Assembly (NCBI GenBank): GCA_001949185.1
Contig: BDGG01000016.1
Coordinates: 682,001-746,000, forward strand
Direction of reading: 5' to 3'
Source: Ramazzottius varieornatus
Taxonomy: Eukaryota > Tardigrada > Eutardigrada > Parachela > Ramazzottiidae
Length of the DNA stretch: 64,000 nt
The notes under the pieces: model-generated
What the model saw: only the letters and a program-made list of their open reading frames with translations
Told to the model about the DNA's origin: nothing
Database searches by the model: none
Part shown: one piece after another, positions 12,673-35,903 of the stretch
Position numbering within the stretch: the first letter of the stretch is position 1
Layout of the letters: each line of letters starts with the position of its first letter
Program-made: the position numbers and the translations under genes

Positions 12673-12829
12673 TTACGGCCAATCACGAACAATCCTGCAT
12701 TCGAATTTGAATGTCTTGTATCCGTCGTCAAGCAACGGATCCCACATTTCTTCTTCAATATCAACCGCCCAGCGGACCAGCAGTTGGAACATCCAACGTT
12801 TTCCACCAAGCATCCACGGATCGAAGTTC
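12673..12829 (-). CDS. Possible terminal exon of an unrecognised gene
   Basis: From an acceptor-like AAAG at 12833-12830, one frame reads about 51 codons with protein-like composition (DPWMLGGKRW, DIEEEMWDPLL, TFKFECRIV) and stops at TAA 12675-12673. It looks more like coding sequence than the neighbouring frames, and the end faintly recalls the last strands of a MATH-type domain. I could not find convincing upstream exons between here and 13440, so it may be a remnant exon or chance. Confidence 0.25.
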
Positions 12830-13440
12830 CTTTCAGAACACAATAATAAAACATTAAAACTGCTTTCAGAAAACGATGAAGAATTTGGAGAATTTCATCG
12901 AGGTCTTCGTGGATCTTTGGGCGTATCATTGCTTCGGTTTGATTGCGCGATTTTTCGCTTGTCGGTGTATGAAGCTACCAGATCATCTTCGCTAACTCCT
13001 TCGTTTCCTCCGCAAATACTCCGAAAGAATGGCAGCGTCTTGCACACTGCGAAGAAGAAAGGAAAATTACGGTGTCAGTACAAAATTTTGAAGATTTACC
13101 GTGCAAAGTTCGGGGAAAATATCAGTTAAATTTCAAAGTCTGCCAGATTTACATCTGGCAACATCGTGTCATAACCTTCCGAAGGAACCTGCCGACTCGA
13201 AAAACTGAGAATTATTTGAACGACATATCGAATCAAAAAACACAGTCCGGAGAATGTTCCCTTGACAGAAGTTAGCCTTAAATGGTTTCGTGGCACGAAC
13301 CGTCAAAAACGTAATGAACACTGACGGTCACAACCGCAAAAAGATCAGCCATTGGCAAGCAGAAATTTCTGCATTGAACTGTACGCATCGCATACCCGTC
13401 GTTTTGCTGCTAATTATTTGGAAAAACATTTCTAAAACAT

Positions 13441-13767
13441 TCAGGAATCATTTCCAAACGTTATGAATGCACCTTCAAAAAGACCACATCCTCGCGGAGC
13501 ATCCTGGCCCATCAAACCCGGTCTACCACCTGTTCTGGGTAGGCCGGCCGTATTTACCACGCGCTTCTTGATGTATTTGGGCGTGTTGGTGACGTCCTGG
13601 ACAGCGGCCTTCCCAAGTGCTCCGCCAGCTTGACCAACTCCGCGGACCACGTCTTTAGCTAAGCCTTGAACTCCATAGTCTTCCTGCTTGGTAGCTTGTG
13701 GCTTATCCTTCCGGGTAGAGGCTACCGGGTGGTTCTTTGAAGTTGCTCGCCGTTTTCCATCATTCAT
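13441..13767 (-). CDS. Hypothetical small Gly/Lys-rich protein
   Basis: Single-exon frame of 108 codons starting at ATG 13767. The first third is Lys/Arg/Gln-rich and hydrophilic. The middle has an alternating Gly/Ala/Val stretch (LAKDVVRGVGQAGGALGKAA) that could form an amphipathic helix, followed by a basic segment (YIKKRVV) and a Gly/Pro-rich tail. There is no signal peptide or transmembrane segment, and I do not recognise a family. It lies between the HSF-like gene and an unrecognised gene, all on the minus strand. Composition favours a real protein, but no homology supports it and introns cannot be excluded. Confidence 0.35.
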   Translation of the reverse strand: MNDGKRRATSKNHPVASTRKDKPQATKQEDYGVQGLAKDVVRGVGQAGGALGKAAVQDVTNTPKYIKKRVVNTAGLPRTGGRPGLMGQDAPRGCGLFEGAFITFGNDS

Positions 13768-14314
13768 CACAATGAAACAGGAAAGTCATAAATCCAGCTG
13801 TGACTGCTTATGTTCTTCCGAAGAATAGATTTCTCTCCAGCCGAAATCGCGGGTGGATGAAAACCGAAATGAAATGTCCACTGCAATATTGGAGTCCGAA
13901 CATAAAAACAAGCACAGAGCGCGAGATTCTCCCAAGAGGAACTAAGTCGGGCTTCGTGACTTACATATATTCGAATAATTTCCACTCAAAAATCACGGCG
14001 GTCTTATGGATTAACGTTTACTCAGTCCAGAGCTTCAAGATAGCGATGTATTCATTCTGGTATTGACAAGCTCCACCATGACGACCGAAAATTTCGCGGT
14101 CCTGTTCGCACTTTTGTCGCGTTTTACAGCGAACCATCCACGAAAAATGAGGTCAAGTGACTTCAGGATCAACTAACAACTTTGGAATCAACAAAATCCG
14201 TAGAAGATTAGTCGGTACGTGAAAGTATAGAGTAAAAGGTAGAAATCCAGTCAGACAGTAACAGTGAGAAAACACACAGAACTGTCTCCTTCCAACAATG
14301 TTCAACAATGTCCT

Positions 14315-15582
14315 TCACTTCGAACGTTTCTTTGCCGCCTTTGCCTTCTTTTCTTCCTTCAGTCGCTTTCTGGCTTGGTCCTGGATGTACTTTGTGGTGC
14401 GTCTGTACCGTTCCGCGGCAGGTCCCGGAGGTTTCTTGATCATCGGTATTTCCATCTTCCTCAGGCGACCATAGACCACCTTGTGCGAGACATTAGCGAC
14501 GCCATTCGACTGCAGAAACTTGGCTATTTCTTTCGAGTTGGTAGAGTGGAACTCGTCGACGTATTTGCGAATGGCAACGTCAATGTGGTCCTCTGCTGAC
14601 TTGGGCTTGCGTCCCATTTGCTTCTTCTCCTGCAGCTCTCCTGCAAAACCCAAGACTTCATTTCAACGAATCACACACGTAATAGGGCAATGGACAAAAT
14701 ACATACCTGTAACAGGGTTGGTCGTCTTCAGTACCTTCCTGTGAAAGAGGAAGAAGTAACATCGAGGCAAAGTTGCAACGGTTGCAACTGTGCAACACTC
14801 TGACATCACTTAATGCCAAATAGTATGTGTCAGTGACGGTCAAGCACTGAAGCACACTCCAAATTACACAGCGCATTACGTCACTTAACCATTTTGACGT
14901 CATGAACCAGCTGAACAAAAACATCATTATTAATTTCTAGAACCAGATCTTCCATCTTGACTTACGTCACCCATTTCCTGTCGTGATCGAAGAAGTATCC
15001 GATCTCGTCGTTGGACAGTTTTTCACAAGCCTTCATACGATGCACAGCAATGGAGATGATGTGGGAAGATTCATCCGACAGCCTGATGAACGGCGCCTTT
15101 TTGTTACTGGGTGGCGGATGAGGAATCGGTCCAGGTAGCTTCATGGGAGTTACTGGTGCATTGGGTAGCTGAAGAGGTATAGAATAAGTCGGTGGAAGCT
15201 CAGGGCCCGTCTGGGAGCGTCGAACACTCGTGACAGGAGGGGTGTAGTTGATAGCTTTGAATATCTCCGAGGGGAGAGGAGTATGGTCATTAGGCAGCCG
15301 TGGTTCAGGAATGGTGATGTAGGACATCTGGGGAGGAGCTGGCTTGCCTGGAACGAACGTGAACGTCATCGAGTCCAACTTCTCGTTTCTGGTGTCGGAA
15401 GGTTGACTGGCTACGCTGGCGTTCGCCAGAACGGAGATGACGGAGAAGTTTTGAGACATATCGATAGACTGAGAGGTGTCTCCTTCGGCAGTCGCACTTT
15501 CGGGGTCGAATTCAGATTCGGATTCGCTGGCTTCATCTCCTGGTAGTCCCGTTATGTGCACGAGATTCCTGTAGTAATCCAT
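14315..15582 (-). CDS. Unrecognised spliced gene with Pro-rich middle and basic HTH-like C-terminus
   Basis: Three coding exons join in phase to 324 codons: 15582-14966, 14738-14707 (only 32 nt) and 14640-14315. An acceptor-like TTCTTCCACAG just before the ATG suggests an intron in the 5'UTR. The N-terminus is acidic/Ser-rich (ASESESEFDPES), followed by a Pro-rich region (PGPIPHPPPSNKK). The last third has a helical segment resembling a helix-turn-helix (STNSKEIAKFLQSNGV, SHKVVYGRLRKM) and ends in a strongly basic tail (RKRLKEEKKAKAAKKRSK). A nuclear, nucleic-acid-binding role is plausible but is inference from composition. I do not recognise the family. The gene lies head-to-head with TENT4, about 1.1 kb apart. 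Confidence 0.65.
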
Positions 15583-15599
15583 CGTCCTGGCTGGCTGTG

Positions 15600-16732
15600 G
15601 AAGAAAGCTAGCACAGTAAGCACACCTCAAAGATGATTTAAAATCAAAAAGAAACTCAGAAAAGTAACATGAGCTGCTAAATATGGCGTTGCTTGGAGTT
15701 GATTGACTTGAATGCTGCCAGAACTGATGGTTGATTAGTTGATGGACGCCACAAATAGTTTGTGCAAGGCCACGTCCAGCAGCTCATACATGGAAAAGTT
15801 TTACAGAAATTTATTTTATTGTCCGACGAAAATCACGAAGTACAATTATGACGAAGTCCAGCCACTATCGCAAGTACCGTTTTTTTTTAATGTTTTACCG
15901 TACTGAATCCGCCCGCCTGTGCGAATACTTCGAACTTGAACGTACTACTTCTAGAAAAAAGAACTATTTCGAGTTCTGAATTTTTGATGATCACTGTAGA
16001 GCTGCAGTTCTTTGCGTGCTGAAAACAACGGCGTGCCGAAATGCGGCTTGACTCGGCACCCGCCGTAAACTAGTGAAGAATACCCATCCACCGATACGCC
16101 AAAGGTGAGGGAATCAAGTCATGGTCTGACTTTCTAAGAATCGACAACTGTTTTGAACTTTTGGGTGTATGGTCGATGAGGTAACGACTGCTCGCTCCGC
16201 CTCGACATTCGCAGAGCACAATCAATCAACCGCTGGAGCATGTGTCCCGCTCTCCGGTAACGCAAAGTACAGCAGCTCAGCAGTGTTGATGATTTGATCG
16301 TAATTCGTAAGAGTCGAAATTTTTCACGATCCGAAGATTCTGACATCCGGATTCTCCATTCTTTCTCCGTCGAGCAACGTTTGCTCCCTTGTGTGATTGG
16401 ACAGGGAAACCGATGACAGGAGAACTTACGGAAACCAGCACCTTGTAATCGTGAACCGCTCTGCAGTACTCAGATCAGAGCACGGTCAACCGTGTCAGTC
16501 GTCCTTATCAGTTGATCGCTTCTCATCCGATTCGCTCTCCATCTCCTAGTAGCTTCCTCGACCTCACCGGATTGTGTAGAACACTGAGTTCAACACAGCC
16601 TCTGAGTCTCCCCAAAGACTGGCAGTAAGTCAGTACGACACCCATCTTCCCAGAAACTTTTATCCCCAACAGAGTCTTGTTTCTTCATCTTTCAGGAAGT
16701 GTCTTTGACTTATCTCTTCAACCACGCTGAGG
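15600..16732. promoter_or_regulatory. Shared upstream region of two divergent genes
   Basis: About 1.1 kb separates the unrecognised minus-strand gene from TENT4. No coding block or clear TATA-type promoter was seen; assignment as a promoter region rests only on the head-to-head arrangement. Confidence 0.4.
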
Positions 16733-18658
16733 ATGGACTCCGCTGGTCGGACGTTCAGAACCGGGCACCAGAAGAGCACTCCTAAGTCACATCAGCCCGC
16801 CAGAGAGTACGTGAAGAAGATGAAGCCAGTCCAGCTCGAATGGCGCAGCGAAAGCCAGCTGGCCTCCATCGCCTCCAGAGCAGCCACCAACACCACACCC
16901 TGGATCAAAGAAGGTAGACAGTACAGCCCCGGTATGATCGGACTTCACGAGGAAGTCAAGGACTGCTACGAGTGGATAAAGCCTACCGCAGCTGAAGCAA
17001 GAATGCGGCAGAAGGTTATTGGCGAGGTACAAGCATTTCAAAACTCGACAACATCGTTTTCCTCAAGTGGCGCACGTTTTCAGTGTTGCTAGCTGGAGGT
17101 GTGCATCACTTGGAAAAACGATCGGACCAAATTGGTTTGTTTTTTCAAGTTGCGCCTGCTGTCAGTGTTCTTGGCTGGCAGCGAGCGCCACTTGAACAAG
17201 CGATCTTGTCGTTTTCGATCTTAGTTAACCGAAGCGGTTAACCGGGCCTGGTTGGACATGCCCTTTCAGCCCCTGGTCTATATTTTTCGCACATCGGTAC
17301 GAATGTTACTGCTTTCGTAGGATACTGGGAGACTTCCAACCGGGATGGCTTGCATAGTCAAGAGTCGACTGTGCACATTTCATCATGATGTCGGTTTTTG
17401 TTTTTGGCCATAGGTTACCCAAGTCATCAAGAACTTGTATCCCTACGTGAATATCCAAGTCTTCGGCAGCTTTCGCACCGGCCTGTACCTGTCCAGCAGC
17501 GACATCGACTTGGTCGTCTTCGGGAAATGGCCGCAGCTTCCTCTTCAGACTATCGCTGATGCTTGTGTGCAGGCCAAGCTTTGTCGCTTCGCGGATGTTA
17601 AGGTAGTCGACAAAGCCTTCGTTCCGCTGCTGAAATTAACCATGCTGGAATCAGGTGCAAAGGTAAAGGGGAACACTTGTCGTTTGGAAGTTAGCAGTGG
17701 GTAATTTCGCACTGAATTTGCAGGTGGATATTTCCTTCAACATGACCAACGGTATCAACAACGTCGCTCTGATAAAGTCATACGTCGAGACCTACCCTTC
17801 TTGTCTTCCTCCTCTTTTCCTTCTGCTGAAACAGTTCCTCGTCTATCGTGATCTCAATGAGGTGTACACGGGCGGCGTTAGCTCGTATGCGCTGATCCTG
17901 ATGATCGTCAGTTTCCTTCAAAAGCACCAGCGAGACCACAGCAAAGACGGTACGAACCTTTCCATATCTCTCATTTCTGCAGTGAACCCAAACTGTGCTG
18001 TCGTTTGTATCGCAGGTTCCGAGCCAAATTTAGGTGTTTTACTTCTGGAATTTTTGGAGTTTTATGGACGAACGTTCAACTACGCTCAAGCGACCATCTG
18101 CCTGTTGGACGGTGGGTCCTACATCTCGAAGAAGATGATGCAGCAGAAGATGACACCTGGACATACTCCGGGCATGCTCAGCATCGAGGTTTGTCCGAAC
18201 TTTCTGGATATTCTCACAGTAGACAAAAATGCGGTAGCACACTCCCTTACTCACCTGCATACATCAACCGCTTCGTGGGGTTTGGTACTCGGGTATGCAG
18301 GTTTGTACACACGCATCCCGTTTGCATATCCATCAACTTACAATATAACCTATATACATTGGCCGTACACTTAGCGTGGTAGGAACGTGCACAGGTTTCT
18401 GAAATAAGGTGTGTGATGGTCGCCGTCCTTTCAAACAAGTTCCTTTCGTTCCAGGATCCGATTCAGCCCGGCCACGACGTTTGCCGTTCCTGCTACGGTG
18501 CCCTGTCCATGAAGCAAGCCTTCGAGTATGCCTTCGTTCACCTCCAGCGCGCGGTCCTGTCCAACACCAAGAGCGAAAAGACCGGCATGCTGCACCACAT
18601 CCTCGGTGTCCACGCCGATGAAGTCAAGTTCCGCGAATGGGTGAACAGTCAATGGTAG
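16733..18658 (+). CDS. TENT4: TENT4 (PAPD5/PAPD7, Trf4-type) non-canonical poly(A) polymerase
   Basis: Nuclear nucleotidyltransferase that adds short oligo(A) tails to aberrant or precursor RNAs, as in the TRAMP complex. Five exons (16733-17026, 17414-17662, 17724-17949, 18016-18188, 18455-18658) total 1146 nt, giving 381 aa. The catalytic signature FGSFRTGLYLSSSDIDLVVF is at residues 115-134, with carboxylates D128 and D130; the third, D183, is in VDISFNM at the start of exon 3. The central domain follows (LLLKQFLVYRDLNEVYTGG, SSYALILM), then the PAP-associated motif (LLEFLEFYGRTFNY, SIEDPIQPGHDV). The protein ends soon after the catalytic core, so the long C-terminal tail of vertebrate TENT4 enzymes is absent. 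Intron 1 contains two tandem palindromic repeats, intron 4 a short hairpin repeat, and intron 3 is a stop-free 66 nt. Confidence 0.95.
17042..17216. repeat. Palindromic element family A, tandem pair in TENT4 intron 1
   Basis: Two successive cores: CAAGTGGCGCACG...GTGCATCACTTGG and CAAGTTGCGCCTG...GAGCGCCACTTG. The outer tips are not well conserved. Confidence 0.65.
18248..18308. repeat. Short hairpin family B in TENT4 intron 4
   Basis: CTCACCTGCATAC pairs with GTATGCAGGTTTG across a loop of about 30 bases; same core as the 7034 hairpin. Confidence 0.65.
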
Positions 18659-19332
18659 CTTACTTCCCACCGATTGATAAACTCTGTAGTCTTTCTTAGC
18701 TAGATTCTACATAGAGGTACTTGGAATGTGCATTTAGTTTGCAGAGTTTGCGTTTTGTTTCATACACTCGACAGATTTAAATTCTAAGAAAAAATGGTGA
18801 GCTAGGGTGAGTTTTGATTTTAGCCGGCTTTTGCCTTGTGTGTGAAAATTTTTATCCAGAAAACTGACCAAAATCGTCCTGTACTTTGATTCTCTCTCTC
18901 TCTATTAGAATACCTCATTCTGTACAATCTGAATTTCCTGTATAACTGACCAAAAAAATTCAGAGTTAAAATAAAAGAAAAGGTGTAGACGATGGAAGAG
19001 GGTATGAGTAAGTTAACCATAACAAGCAAAGAAAAACCATTACACAGTAAAGCAAAATCACACTGTCAAACTGGAAGATCAATAACACTTAACACTATTA
19101 ACACAAACCCAGCAAAGATTCTTCCTCGTATGCGAAAATACCGGGATCTTCACCTTCACACTTTACAAGCTGCCCGAAAGATTACTCGTTATACAGAGAT
19201 CGTGTATAATTTCGAAAAGCCTAAACACTAGCGAACACATCACAGTCTAATCGGGGTTTTGAGTTTGCGACACGATTGTGCCTTCCGGTCCCCCACTTCC
19301 CCTTTTTTCCAGCTTCGTTCGATGGCTTACTT
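18659..19332. other. Intergenic, convergent TENT4 and MRCK 3' ends
   Basis: AT-rich, with a short TC run near 18890 and an AATAAA at 18970-18975. No gene seen. Confidence 0.6.
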
Positions 19333-31336
<12,004 letters not shown>

Positions 31337-34287
31337 TCTTCCCAAGCCTAACGATGTCTTTCACTCTGTCGATTCTGTATATTCCGACCAAATATCAAAA
31401 CCGCATGACAGCTTTCCCGTCATATCACACCGAAGGAAGAAGCGATCGAAGAGCGAGCCTGAAAATAAAACTGAAGGCAGCTGATCGCACTTGACGTATA
31501 AAAATAATAAATTCACATCGTTTGAGATAAACGCCGAGGAGACATAAAATTCCGTACGATGATATGCTCGTCATCGTCAAAAGAGACTTCCTTCACTTGC
31601 TTGCTAACATCAAATTCCCCGAACTTTAATCCATAATTGTATTCCCAAGTTCGACAAGGAACCTGCAAGGAGACAACATCCATCAAAATATCAGACCATG
31701 TTCGAGAAGTTTTTGATGGTTCGAAGTACTTGAAAGGATGACAAGAGCGTTCAAGTGCGCGCGTACTCGACTCACATGCCAAACCTTAAACGTTAACCTA
31801 GGCCGAATATTTCCTTCACGACCTCCTCGTCTTAAGTTACGCACATGTGGCTATTTCCAGCTGAAGACTAATATCTTCCCCACACGCAAGAAGCAAACTC
31901 CCAACGCCTTTGCAAAAAGTGCCAAAAACCGTACCCAAAAAACAAGACAAGGATGTATTCAGTCAACATGAAGAAAAGTTCCACAGACTGCGTGCTTTTT
32001 GGCACTTCTGCATGTTCTCAAATAACAAACGCCGAAATCGATCCGTACGAACCAGTCACAAAACGACACAAAGTCAGTTGGATGTAGATAGTCGCTTGAT
32101 CCAAGAAATGACTCGAAGACTCGCCAAAATCAACTGGGTATGACAGAGCGAACCTTCATCAAAGTGTAATCAAAGGCATTCAGCTCTTTTGCCTTTTCTC
32201 ACATGCTCATCATCCTCTCATAACCACCAACCAGCATCGCACTACAAACACCGACACAGAGATAGAAATATGTATGTACAGAGGGAAATATTGATCACAT
32301 GCTGACCTGACTTGCTTTGCAGGGTCGCTTTGTTATGTTAATGCAAACGATATCAACAATGACGCTACTTGTTCAACTGTGCCGCTGGATACCCTCCACT
32401 GTATGTCTGCCATCAAAAAGTTGAACTCATAACTGGTTATCGTACGTCTTTACTCTTCACGTTTTCTTCTGCATCGTCGCGGCGCCTTCGTCACAGCGAC
32501 TTGACCATGCTTTTCCAGTTCGTATACCTGCAATGAGCAACATCGTCATCGCGGTGAGATAGGTAAACAAATAAATGCGTACAGTTGCTAACAAAATACT
32601 AACCTGCAAAGGCCAAGTTGGCGTGTGTAGAAGTCAATGGAGCGATGCTAAAAGTACGCCCGACGTTGTCAATGAGGAAATTCGAGATGATGGAAGCGCG
32701 AACCACGGATATGCTCACAAAACAACGCCTTTTGTAGAGGGGCCTTCTCCTCCTCCGACCAACTCCGTTTTTTGCTGCAGTAACTAATGGCGGACCAGGG
32801 ACTCCTGCGGCATGTGGCACAAGACAAATAAACGGAGGTAATTGTTGCTCCAAGGGAAATATGTAACTTTAAACGATGATAAATCTTGCGGCAGCCAGAG
32901 TAAAGTGGAAGTTTATACGACAAGTTGAAGAGCATCTTCAAAAACTAATCTGAGCCACGTATGATCAAACCGCGCACGCATTAAAATAGGCGGAGCATCC
33001 CTGCGCAAAACTCGAAACGCACATGTGCGCGCACAACGCATCAGTTGTCGCTTCGCTATTCCAGTCTCTTGACGTCATCCATTCAGGCGCATCGAATCGA
33101 CTACTCAAAGCAAATCAATTGAGTCGACTAGTCGAGAAATTTGACCGCTGCCTACAGTAAACCTGCTCTAAAACGAAAAACGTGATTTTCAGCGGCAGAC
33201 GTGCGAGGATTAAAAGAAGATCCGAACTGGTTGAGCAAGATTCTTTGGTTGACATAATGGCCAGGCGATGGATGCTGATCGGACCAGACGATCGAACGGA
33301 AGACAAGTCAGAAAGAAGAGCGGCCTCTTTTCCTAATTAAACCCACACAACGAAGATAACGAGATTTGCCGCTTCCATTCGTCGCTTATCGCACTTGCTT
33401 ATCATGTTTCCACTCCAAAAATGATTAACGACAACAACATTTCACTGCTTTAGAGCCGGCTAATTTCACTTCATTAGGGAGGCCGGGAGGAAAATTCTTT
33501 TACGCCTCACTTGTAGTTAAAATCCACTTCCGGTGGAAACAACGAACTCTTCATAAACTCCGCATCGAGTTCTAAAGCGCCTCCCTTCTCATCACAAAGG
33601 CCTGAAGAGAAGGCCGAACAAGCCTTGTTCTTCCTGCTCAATACTCAAACAGCTCTATGAACGCGCAAGCGAGAGTTAAACGTGAGGAATGCAAAGCCGA
33701 ATGTTAATGGACCAAAAAAAGCAACCAACCTTGTGTACACTAGGCCGTCAGCATCAATCACAGCTTAAGTACCGATTTATCGGAATAATCCGAGCGTCTG
33801 GCTGCCAGCGCTGGTCTGTACGAAGATATAGAGCAATGCAATAATTCCGATTATATTCCGGGAGTGATTTGGATATCGCAATGATGATCGGTTATTTCGA
33901 CTCCAGCTAGTGTAGCTACTCCAGCGGGTGTTGTCGATCAGTTATCCCGATGGATCCACCTAAGAGACAGATGAAGCTTGAGGAACCAGAAGGTATGACA
34001 TCGATCGATGAGAAATCCAAAGCGTGACTCTTGTACTTGTGAGGAGCAAATGAGCTGCCTCGATTTCTCTGTCGACGAAGAAAACTTCAACATCAGCAAA
34101 AGAAGCAAAAGTCATTCGATGGATGTTCATGACGCACTGCAGCCAGCGGTCATTCCGTCCGTCCGCTGACACGCAATCCTAGCAATGACTTGCGGAACGG
34201 GTAGTAATCAATGTACAGCCGCCTGTTCGACAGATCCGCCCATGAACTTATCGACCACATCGTCGCGATGTCAACCGATATTTAAGT

Positions 34288-34713
34288 TAGAGCACGGAAT
34301 CCGCATGCGCTGCGCTGCACAGCACTGCACTGCAGCACAGCAGCAGCACGTGAACTGACGAGATTTGTGCGGTGCAGCACAGCATACAGCAGAAAGCCAT
34401 AGACTACCGCGCAGATGCACCTACCAAAACCTGACAAAAATTACAGCTTTTGGGCATTTGAACGTCAGCCGTCTCAGCTTTGCCGTATTTTACGGCAACG
34501 TTCTCCAGGTTGACCACAGATTTCACTGACTGAATTACAAACCACGTCAATACATTGGCGTCCCGCACAGTTGCACCAGGTCAACGTGCATCTGCATCAC
34601 AGCTGCTTAGCCACTGGGCATGAAAGTTGTGCAGCACAGCGTAGCGTACAGCGCCCTGGTAATGTGCGCAGTACAGTTGCAGCGTACTTTTGGACCTGCG
34701 GCCCAGTGCTCTA
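34288..34713. mobile_element. hAT-like non-autonomous element (MITE), 426 bp
   Basis: Terminal TAGAGCAC (34288-34295) is inverted as GTGCTCTA (34706-34713), with an identical 8-bp flanking duplication ATTTAAGT at 34280-34287 and 34714-34721. An 8-bp duplication and TAGAG-type tips are typical of the hAT superfamily. The interior is rich in repeated CAGCAC-like motifs and has no long coding frame, so it would depend on a transposase elsewhere. Confidence 0.8.
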
Positions 34714-34739
34714 ATTTAAGTTAGTCTGAGTTATAGGTA

Positions 34740-35170
34740 GTGCTGGGATAAATACGATAAAATACGATATATTTTCTGATAAATATCCTTCAATATTTAT
34801 ATCTCGTTTTGGATGTCAACCACGGATCGACATTTCGATATGATACGTTTCTGATATTTTATTGTTGATGTATCGGATTTTATCGCAGTGGTATATCGAT
34901 ACATCAAGCCAGTACCATGTTGAAAACTATCGAAATCAAGAAAGAGCCAAAGAGAAACCAAACGGCTGTCGTTCACTACGTTTGCGGGTTTGCGATTTAT
35001 CGATATATCAGAAATATATCGATACACCGCGATATGATATTTCATTTATCATATTCCGCTCAGCAATATTCCGTCCATATCGATATTTCGATATGATATT
35101 TTTATCATATCGAATCACTGTGATGTGATATATTTCGATAAGATACGATATATCATATTTATCCCAGTAC
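34740..35170. mobile_element. AT-rich palindromic MITE, 431 bp
   Basis: Tips GTGCTGGGATAAATA and its complement with one mismatch (TATTTATCCCAGTAC) are flanked by TAGGTA at 34734-34739 and 35171-35176. Much of the interior alternates CGATATATC-like motifs and folds on itself. There is no coding frame. It begins only 26 bp after the preceding hAT-like element. Confidence 0.75.
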
Positions 35171-35903
35171 TAGGTATAGGCGCTTGTTTTAGGCTCAGTT
35201 TTTGACTGGCTGTTCAAAACGTGACATATCAGCACGCCTGATGGCTGGTTGCGTCGGGCGACGTAGAACAGCTTGAATGCGATCGTTTGATCGCTCTAAA
35301 TGATACGTGCTCGCAATGTTTGGACTGATGCGCGGAAGAGCTTTCCATACGCAGCAAACTGTTGACTCACACAGCACTCTGGCAAGCTCTTCTGGGATTT
35401 TCATCTTAGTGCCTTTTGCCTAAATTTTTGGCAACGTTGTCTGTGCGAGGTGCTTGCTGGCACAGAAATGTACGTCATCGTACAACGCTAACTTGATACA
35501 ATCACAACTGAGGCAACGGCGGAACGAAAGGGACAGAATGCTGTACGCCGATCGGCAATAGCCTGAGACAGCTACTGTTGTCACGTATAGTGTTTTGCGC
35601 AACGGACGTACACAAGTACCGTGTACGACATAATAAACCGTTAAAAATGAGTGTTGGATGGAACCAGTAAGAGGTAACCAATGAAATTTGCGCATGCAGC
35701 AAAATATGATTCTCATTGGCCGAGTCGTAAATTATCTCCAGCTGCAGTATTACGCCCATTTTTTGACGGTTAAATTTGTCGTACACTACCGGAAGTCGTC
35801 CGACTCGCCAGAAGTTGTCTTAATTCACTCTTGACTCTTAAGCTTGGACGTGTTCCCATTTTCTCCGAACCTTCCTAGCGTGCTCGTGAGGCTTGTAGCT
35901 GCA

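Larger units (their letters stand above)
31337..35903. other. Gene-free region between divergent MRCK and MED17
   Basis: About 4.6 kb upstream of both genes. Apart from the two MITE-type elements at 34288-35170, no domain-bearing frame was recognised. Both promoters should lie here. Confidence 0.55.

Noticed and set aside
31513-31782. 89-codon minus-strand frame upstream of MRCK
   Set aside because: It starts at the edge of the MRCK upstream region, has no domain and no clear splice partners; likely chance.
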